A DNA stretch of 64,000 nt from Muricea muricata (Eukaryota; Cnidaria; Anthozoa; Malacalcyonacea; Plexauridae), in contig OY979718.1 in assembly GCA_963855995.1 (NCBI GenBank), positions 34,304,059 through 34,368,058 on the forward strand, in the 5' to 3' direction. The translations under genes and the position numbers were made by a program. How positions within the stretch are numbered: the first letter of the stretch is position 1; each line of letters starts with the position of its first letter. Under the pieces are notes generated by a model, which was given only the letters and a program-made list of their open reading frames with translations, was not told where the DNA came from and did no database searches. Positions 56,145 through 64,000 of this stretch are shown one piece after another.

Positions 56145-56523
56145 AAGCACCAACCCTACAGGTCTGTCCACAACAGTCAAGTTACGGAAATTTGCTTAAA
56201 TATTAGTTAAAACCACTAGGCAAATAACGTTTGCCTCCTTGACCTCGCGGTACTGCCTAATGTTTTCCTATACTCCAAGCTCAGTTTCGAGTTGAGTTTT
56301 GGGTGGATCGTCGACCGGTCTGTCCAACTGAGCGAGTGAAGAATTTTAAGTTGGACTTGGCCTGTCGACGAACCACCCAAAATCAAAGTCACAGGATGTG
56401 GACAATCAGGAATACAGTTACCTTTACCTCTCGGCCACGGAAGGAAAGATGTTTGCAAACAAAAACTTAAACGGGTCTTTCCTTGTTCATCAGCATGCAA
56501 ATAAAAAAAATTACAAAAACGCC

Positions 56524-58299
56524 CCTTACCGGCGTTTCTTTTGCGAAAATTAGTACGTACACTAGAATTAAGGAAATTGGAGAATCATCTGAGTAAAAAA
56601 TAATGGCAAAACGCTTCATTTTCGCAATAAAATCTTACTTTGAGCTTCGTACAAAGAATATCAAAGATTATACATACGGGTATTTGTTGGCGGACAATGG
56701 TTATCGGACGTCATTTCCTGCTGGTAGTCCAAGAAGAAGCTTCGAGAAAATATACGTCTGCCACGATGAGGAATGTCCAAGCAACGGGTCTTGAAAATAC
56801 CTTATTCAAGGAGAACAAATACAGATTTACTACGCAGAAATAACAAAAAAGCCTCACAGAAGCCATGTTGATGAAAATCGAACCAAAATGACGAAGAATT
56901 GGGGCAAAAATTGAGAAGAACAATGTGTTGTCGGAAGAATTTAAAATCAAGATGGCGTCGTCTTCTTCGCCTAAAATCAATGCAACTAAAATCGTTCTGG
57001 TGAAGTTGGGCATCAACAATATTGGTATTCTAGTATTCTTTAATTATTCTGCGTATTAAAATGGTAAATATTTTAGTCATTTAATGTTACCTTTTTGATA
57101 AAAATCCGGCCTGCACACCAGGTCGCAATCTCAATTTTCTATAATCAAATAAAAATCAATTTAATGTGATAATATAACTCAGTTTCGATTTCTCTCGCTC
57201 TCTCTAGCTAGACGTAAGAGAACCGCTCGAAATGGAAAACTGGTCACTTAATTAAACAGAAATTTTAATTTCGAGGTAAGATAATTTTGTATCTTAAGTC
57301 TGAGTCTTTAAGCTGTACAACTAGTTCGGACTAACGATTTGGCATTAATTTTGTCAAACAGATATTTCAGTTGGTATTATTTCAATCAGAAAGTTTCTAA
57401 TTTTTCATACCAAAAATATTGCCTACATTTCACATAATCCAAAGATACTGGGAGACAACCACGAGACAAATGTTATACGAGAATTCACGTCGAAAAAGGA
57501 GATTTAAAAGCATTCGAGATCATTATCTGTATTCTCCCCCCCCCCCCCCCAAAAGAATCCTCTGTCAGTGACGTAACTTTTCCATTAACGTGAAAAACAT
57601 GTCTCTAAAGTAATTTCTTTTTATGAGAATTTGTTACAACTTACTTTCATCCTTTCTGCTGTTACTTTTCCTTAAAACGTTTTGTGTCAACGGATACACT
57701 GCACTCCATACGAGAAATGGGAACTTCAGATTTCTAGTTTAAATTTAATAGGAATTCTTAGCTAGGGTTCATTATGAGAATTCATTATGTTAGACCAATG
57801 TTAACAACTGGCATCATAAGTCTTTTCGTGACTTTTGTACTGCGTTTCATTTGAACTTCATGCAAATCTGAATTTCTTGATCCTTGCACTTCAGGCCCTC
57901 GTTTACTTTCGACATTAAATCCCCCCTCCCTTTTCTCGAATCCAATCTTCTGTTTACCCTTTTATTTCTTATACTAGCCCTCCCAGGGTAATACATCCTG
58001 ACTTCACTTCAATTTTTATCTTTTTACACACTTCTTACTCAAATCACCCCTCCTAGAGCAGCATCCCCTTTCGTCACCCAAATTCAATCTTTACCCTGTT
58101 TGCGCCCTTCTTTCTCCCTCTGTCCATCCAATACAAGTAAGTTGTTCATTTGTCGTAGTTACAGGAGAATTATTCATTCAGTTTGACAATTACATTTATA
58201 TGATAACTACAGTAAAACACGACTCATTTTAATTCCGCCTCCTTGTTACCTAGCCCTAGCAGCACTAATAAGTTTGTGATATTTTACCTGATTTTACAA
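56524..58299. other. Unassigned DNA with C-rich homopolymer
   Basis: Frames at 56603-56843 (plus) and 56711-57019 (minus) show no domain. A 15-C run lies at 57536-57550. The region 57850-58140 is pyrimidine-rich. Confidence 0.4.
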
Positions 58300-58304
58300 T
58301 TCCA

Positions 58305-58475
58305 ACCACCCTTTCAACATTTCGAAAACGGAGTACCCGGAGCAACGACTGTCGGCAGAGTGTTGATTAACTCCTCACATGGATGTCACAAGTCTGAAGT
58401 GGGGATTGAACCCACGACCTCATAGGTGACAGGCGCTTGCTCTGACATTGGTGTGCTTGGACATTAGTGTGCAAG
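58305..58475 (-). mobile_element. tRNA-derived SINE
   Basis: On the minus strand the B box GGGTTCAATCC (58405-58418 region) sits after CGCCTGTCACCTATGAGG, whose CTGTCAC loop resembles the tRNA-Asp anticodon arm. Downstream comes a body with GTGAGGAGTTAATCAACACT and CTCCGGGTACTCCG. The body is wording I associate with coral tRNA-derived SINEs. Ends are approximate. Confidence 0.6.
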
Positions 58476-58479
58476 ATCA

Positions 58480-61210
58480 CACAATCCTACATGAGAAATT
58501 TAAATTTCCTGGCGTTGACTTGTGTTTCATTGAAATTGTTGTTGCATAAATCAATTACTAAATAATTTTCTTAGTCGGATAGCGTCATCCATGTACCTGG
58601 GATGTTGCTCGACTTTAATGAAAACGTACAAAGGCACTTTGCTTTTCCTTGACCTTTGTGTCGCAACATTGCGCATGAATGGATCACGCTATCCAGCAAA
58701 TAACCTAAACTATTATTCATTGTACTACATTCCTGTATACTCATTGGTTAAGAGCCTACAGATAATTATGCGTATTTCGGTGCAAACAAAATAAATGTCG
58801 TATTTTGTCATGTCCATACGGTGCCCGCGTATTTTTTTCAGCGGGATCCCGCATGAATTTCAAAAATGCTATTACTTTATGAAAAAAAGCAGAAAAAAGT
58901 TAAAAAACTATTTGTTTTTATTTGCACTCGCTTCGCCGATTTTTGTCGCGGATGAATGATAAAAAAAATTATGGATCAACGTTATCTGCCTTGGTCAGCA
59001 AACGCTGACCTCGGTCTGAATAATTCTGAGTATCCTGCTCAGCCTCATCCAATAATTCTTCAATATTGCAACATATCTCGCATGCATGAATGACCTTATC
59101 CTGAACAGAACACTATATGCTATTTCATTACCATCTGTCGCTACGTAATGAGACATAGTAACCCAAATTTTGGAAATCGAGGACATTTTTGGGAGTCATT
59201 TTTAGTTGGTTTCCTATGTTATACAGTTCACTGATACGTAGTTTGTCCAATATAGTTTGTCCATGAATTTTCGTCCTCTCGGAGTTTTATCCTTCAATAA
59301 TCCCCTGATACTCCCCGCCTGTAATAATTACTTAGTCCTCTGTAATACTTTTATAAAATGCTACAATTATTTACCTTTTAAAAGGATTCCAAGAGAAAAA
59401 AATTCAGTGCATGAAGCAAGGACAAATGGGAAAAATGGGAAAGAAGTGAATTACTAATCGTGTCCATCACAAAATGTCAAGATGCAAATTCTATCGCAAT
59501 GTACTGTTTGTCAAAGTCATTCACAATCAAATATCCGTTTAGGACCGTATTCTGAAATACTGCAAACTAAATTTTAGTTTGCAGTATAAGTATTCTGAAT
59601 TAGTGCTTTGTAACATTAAGAATTTTCTTTTAATTTTATGATGGTCGACTGGATATGAGTGAGCTTGTTACCTAATGGACCGAGGTGATGTTCTATATAT
59701 TAAAAGACAGAGAGAGTTCCAACCTGACGAAACCATGGACAGCATGACGCATGACGACAAATGGAAGCCACGACGATCAAAAGATAGAGAGAATGTAGGT
59801 TTATTGATAAGATTTTAACCGAGCGTCGTTTTTTTTATGCGCCGAATCTAATACAATTGAGTTTGACAATCGAGCAAACTTAATATGTCAATCTAAGTGT
59901 ACACAACAGTTTAACGTGAAGTATTTTGGAGCATTGGGGAAAAAAGAAACTAATGCTCTTTATGCATTAATTTTGGCGCATGGAAAAAGCCACGTTTGAC
60001 TTGCTCTAAACTATTACGCCGTACCGGATTCATCTTTGAAACTTAGTTCGGATTAATGCAATTATAATTAGATCTAGCCCATGAAACAAGCGCATTCGAC
60101 TATTTACTAAATATATATCATTTGTACTCACTAGTTTACCGGGTACGCTTTTGTCGCTCCCCGTTTCCTTCTCAGTTCCAGTTCGAAATTTGTGTTTTGG
60201 TTTCCAACTAGAGAATGACCAGTCCAGGGCAACAGTACATACAAGGTTTCTCAATGTAAGTTGATAGAGAAGATCATTTGACCATTTACGCGATTTGAGC
60301 CGGACGACGAGATTTTTATCGGGCGATTCTTTTCGACTGACTAAATCAAAGTAAAGGGAATAGGACCACTCAATTGAATTTTCTGTGTCCACGCATGCCA
60401 CATGTCATTACCATTATCTCAGCCAGGCATTGCATTTTCTGGCCAATATAAAAGAAGGCTGAAGTGGCTGGTCGTGCCAGTAATTTCCTGATAAAATCGG
60501 CCAACTAAAATCGTGCATTAGGTAAAAAATACTGGGCAGTTAAGTTTTTTGCCCCCCCCCCTCCCCCTTCCCTATTTAAGAAAATATCACCCCAGCCCTG
60601 AACGTTGTAACTCTGCTTTTGTTAACTTTGACAAAAGTATAAAATATCAAAACCACTTTCACTGGTGGCCACTTTGAAAAAATGACAACCAGTAAATAAT
60701 GCCTCATATTTACCAGTCAGGCAACCAATCAAAATGCTCGAAAACCATTAACGAAATGAAAACCATTAACGAAATGAAAACCATTAACGAAATTATACTA
60801 AAACTAATTATCTATACTGGTGAACATTTCTATAACAGATAAAGCATGGGCAGCTGATGTGTATCTGATTGACAAACGCTAGAGGTTGTAGATCTGACAC
60901 CGATCGGATGCGAATGCATTATCGTACTTATAAAATGTCTGGACGGAAACGTTCGTATTCTTTCTATTCGTAATCTCAAAGATATAAATGATATTTGGTT
61001 ACAAAATTAAACTTAAAGTTTATGTAAATCAGAGCAAAATCTTTATCCGCTTTACAGATATTGATTAAAACTAAGAGGATATTACTAAAAACAGTGTAAT
61101 GAGATTGCAAATTTTGAGTGGAAGATTATCCTAAGCGACAATGATCCGCGTGTTCCACCCCGTGAGTGCGCCCTTTCCACTTCTGTACATATATTTTTAC
61201 AATAGCATAG
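58480..61210. other. Unassigned DNA with one exon-like frame
   Basis: A minus-strand frame at about 60139-60395 (QENS after an acceptor-like CACAG; SIEWSYSLYFDLVSRKESPD; donor CCCG|GTAAAC near 60139) is a weak exon candidate and may instead be part of a repeat, since its tail reads like dispersed sequence. Otherwise nothing was recognised. Confidence 0.3.
60741..60793. repeat. 18-bp tandem repeat AAAACCATTAACGAAATG, 3 copies
   Basis: Three almost exact copies, the last slightly truncated. Confidence 0.9.
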
Positions 61211-61218
61211 CTTGTAAT

Positions 61219-61363
61219 CAGTGGCGAAGCCAGCCCGACATTTGGTCACGCAAATTTTTTAGTCTTTATAGACCGTATAAGGATCACTTTCTAAAGAAAT
61301 GAATAGTGATAATGATTTACATTTACATAGCATGACCAGATTGTCGGGCTGGCTTCGCTACTG
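61219..61363. mobile_element. hAT-type MITE (145 bp) with 8-bp target duplication
   Basis: CAGTGGCGAAGCCAGCCCGAC to GTCGGGCTGGCTTCGCTACTG, flanked by CTTGTAAT at 61211-61218 and 61364-61371. It shares the CAGTGGCG-type terminus with the element at 39805 but the next bases differ, so it is a different family. Confidence 0.93.
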
Positions 61364-61371
61364 CTTGTAAT

Positions 61372-64000
61372 TTAATCGCAATTGTGATCTAATGGATTCT
61401 TTTCTTTCAAAAGGTGATGGGATGTAAAGAAACGTAAAAGAAAAAGGTCAGAACGAACGATCCTGTATGACATTGACTCACAAACAATAACAATGTTCAA
61501 GAATGAGAAGACGTGACATTGGAATAGAAAGTAGTGGTAATTTACAAGTTAGTAGAGACCAAGATACTTATTATTAAGAGATCAAAGAGGGGATTAGGTT
61601 ATTTTTTATTGTTTCTCACTGGCAAAATTGTTTCTGGTTGAAAAAAAGAGACAAATTGAGTGACCAGGTTGATGATACTTGAGTTAATGCGTCTGAAGAA
61701 ATGAACGATATAGAATGTCTTAAGTTTTCAAGTTTTGAAAAATGACCCTTTCGTTTCGTTTCAATTTTCAGGTTTAAAAATCAGGCGAAAATATAATGGT
61801 CAATAATGACAGTGTTTTTTGAAAGAAACAATACGTTCACGCATGCAAATTGATGAACATTGTCCTTATTTCTGAAAACAAAACAAAATAAAGCATGTCA
61901 TTTATTATGTTGAATAATCGTTGAATAGAGCTATTGTGTCATTATCAGATTAAATTCCCAGGGGAATATATTATTTCTTTGTTTCTTGATCAATTTACCA
62001 TACATGTGTGCAAGAAAATCAGTATGTATTCATATTTTTTTGCTCATTTTAAATTCCCATGGGAATACAGCTTGCTTTATTTTCATGGTAATTCATGATG
62101 GAGACTTAAATTTATAATGAGAATCCTCTTTGACTTAAATATGATAAGTATCTTGGTGCTTTCGGGTTTGCTTTGGCAAGCAGGAGCAATGGAACAATTA
62201 ATCCATTGTTTTCGTGCACTTGAGCAAATTACGCAAGTGGTTTGAGAGCAGCTGCTTCGTGCCATGCAAATGAAGGCGTTTCGGTTAAATAAGTATGAAA
62301 ATTACGGTAAAGTCTTAACATATTTCGATCTATTTGTACTGTACCTAGCTGTACGGTCCTTGAATTGCATTCTGAACCAAAATTCTTATAGATGAGTTAT
62401 GAAAAAAAAACTTCAGTTGCCTTTCGCCTTTTAAAGACTCTCAAATCAAACTAATTTATACTCTTTGTATTCTCATGCTTATTTCACCCAGCCTCAGACA
62501 TAGGTAAGGATTAGGTTTCTATTTGCTTCGGACCAGTTAACACAACACAAAGCCCATGCCCTTTCAGCTAAGGTTTTTCACCTTGAAACTCGATCAAAAA
62601 CTCAGATTAAGTGGGTTTAAGTAGCTAGAGATAACGTAAGTTATTTTTTATTTTGCTTTTTTGTTTATAACGTAATTTATTAGCTAAATGTATGGAATGC
62701 GAGGGTGTGCGCGGTGTGTAAGTTGCATGGGGTTATAGGCTTATTAAAGGAATTAAAATTTTAGAAGTATGTTAAAAAACCAAAATTAATAATTGTTTCC
62801 AACAAAACAGATAAGTTTCAACAAGCTTGGTCCAGAATTTTCTTTTAAAACTGATATTGCTAGGGATATAGAACAGCTGGTTTATTAGTAACAAAATGTG
62901 GGATAAGTTTTGCATTTTTCTGACAAAGTAAGGTAAAGATAAGTAGGCAGTTTACCTGTTTGTAAATGGGATCTTTGATGTTTCTGTTCGGCCTAAAATA
63001 TCCGAATAAATTAAATTCAGTAGGCATAGCATACTTCCCCAAAATTTTAATTCTTTTAATTTTCGTATTTGGGTGGCAGTCGGGGTGGTGGTGGTGCATG
63101 TGGGTTAATCAGCTGCGAGTGACTGTGCGATGGTAAGGAATGTGAGGGTAACGAATGGAATGCAGGAGTTTAGGACCGAGGAAGACAGCTTAGAACTGAG
63201 GCAGGTAGGAAGTTGGTAGGATCAGCGGGGGGCACTTGTCATTTTGGCTTTGGGAACCAAATTTGCATGCTAAGTACTTAAGTCACTAACGTTAGTTGTT
63301 TTAATTTGTTAGGTATGCGCGGCTGCTCTCTGGAGAAAATCAACTTAGCAATTTGCATTAGCATTGCAAAGTTGGTCTTCTCTTTGCCGGCTACTCCGGC
63401 CAGCTCTCCGAGTGCTATTTCCAATGAAATTAAGTAGAAGTACTTATACTATATGTATAAGTACTTCTACTTAGGTGGAAGTAGCACATGGGGAGCTGGT
63501 CGGGGTAGGGCGATTTTTTTTATTCAATTTCTCAATTCCCATGGGAATTGAATTTTTAATTAAAAGGGGGTCACATGTAAATTTTATAAAATATTTATTG
63601 AAAAGAATTTGTACAGATTACAATTTGAACAACAATAAAAAGAGATTAACTATCACAAACTTGTATTTATTCAAATAACAATAGAAGAAAACATAACATG
63701 GCAGAAAGAAAACCAATTTACACCGCGCTCACCACAAGTGAATGAACACAAGTGAATAAACACAATGCTAAAGAACTTGGTTTTAATTCAAGTTTTCAAG
63801 ATAAACATTTATACTTCAAGATAAATAATACAACTCTTTACTAATTTGGTGAAGAAACTTTACAGAGTTGTTTCAACAATTAGAGAAAATAAATGGCTTT
63901 AAGACGAAACATGAATCTTTATGAAATCCTAAAGCCATATAATTCCCTCATGGTGTTTTTAACCTGACAACAATTTAACCCTAGATAGAGATGACGTTGT
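61372..64000. other. AT-rich DNA, nothing recognised
   Basis: A short palindrome TAAGTAGAAGTACTTATACT...AGTATAAGTACTTCTACTTA-like motif occurs at about 63433-63473, and TTCCCATGGGAAT recurs at about 62052, 61959 and 63537. No gene was seen. Confidence 0.4.

Larger units (their letters stand above)
53984..56523. mobile_element. 2.54-kb foldback element with ~900-bp arms
   Basis: The left arm 53984-54885 and right arm 55618-56523 are inverted copies around a 732-bp loop. Paired positions sum to 110503 both near 54063 and near 54831, so insertions and deletions balance over that stretch. Arms include GTGGCCGAGAAATAAAGG, TTTGGGTGGTTCGTGGACAG and TTCCCAAACACTGAATGGC with their inverses. No transposase frame was seen. 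It is a large non-autonomous foldback; no target duplication was resolved. Confidence 0.85.

Noticed and set aside
58396..58460. A functional tRNA-Asp gene
   Set aside because: Only the anticodon-like and T-arm regions are recognisable, and they continue into a SINE body without a 5' acceptor half.

Overview
The window is AT-rich nuclear DNA from an invertebrate animal, most likely an anthozoan cnidarian. The evidence is short host exons separated by long introns, CR1-like LINEs, Penelope-like elements, tRNA-derived SINEs and many short hairpin (foldback) elements. The phylum is an inference from repeat types; the sequence does not name a species. Host coding sequence is sparse: most of the window is transposon-derived or unrecognised AT-rich DNA.

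Layout. 0-7 kb: first exon of a secreted Reeler-domain protein (minus, 1025-1357), small hairpin elements, a GC-rich double hairpin, and a single-exon secreted or membrane protein reading frame broken by three in-frame stops (minus, 5327-6118). 7.1-13.0 kb: the most striking object, a 5.94-kb almost wholly palindromic Polinton/Maverick-like element (7099-13038) with AG...CT ends and a 6-bp target duplication CACATC. Each arm carries a GRF zinc-finger reading frame, a C-terminal piece and an N-terminal spliced piece of a family-B DNA polymerase, and a terminal tandem-repeat block. 13-20 kb: interspersed repeats, a microsatellite-like block, a Penelope-like reverse transcriptase/GIY-YIG remnant (plus), a three-finger C2H2 exon (minus, 17563-17874) and a 560-bp foldback element.

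20-31 kb: an unidentified minus-strand host gene with two phase-compatible exons (22353-22557 and 20708-21147) separated by an 830-bp foldback element inside the intron; then a degraded LINE, a second Penelope-like remnant, a possible SINE-like repeat and a 128-bp TA microsatellite. 31-40 kb: a 159-bp near-perfect hairpin element, a 5'-truncated CR1-like LINE (minus), another LINE fragment (plus) and a hAT-type MITE with an 8-bp target duplication.

40-50 kb: a hairpin element, exons of a CUE-like/HECT ubiquitin-ligase-like gene interrupted by a composite foldback with a tRNA-like core, a hAT/ZMYM1-like transposase pseudogene (minus), and a second, longer LINE (minus). 50-57 kb: a third LINE (plus, partial endonuclease plus reverse transcriptase), then a 2.5-kb foldback with 0.9-kb arms that carry nested hairpins. 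57-64 kb: a tRNA-derived SINE (minus), a second hAT MITE with an 8-bp target duplication, and otherwise unassigned DNA.

The genes do not form operons or pathways. The unifying theme is inverted-repeat DNA: at least eleven separate palindromic or foldback structures, from 16 bp to 3 kb per arm, with the palindromic Polinton as the standout.
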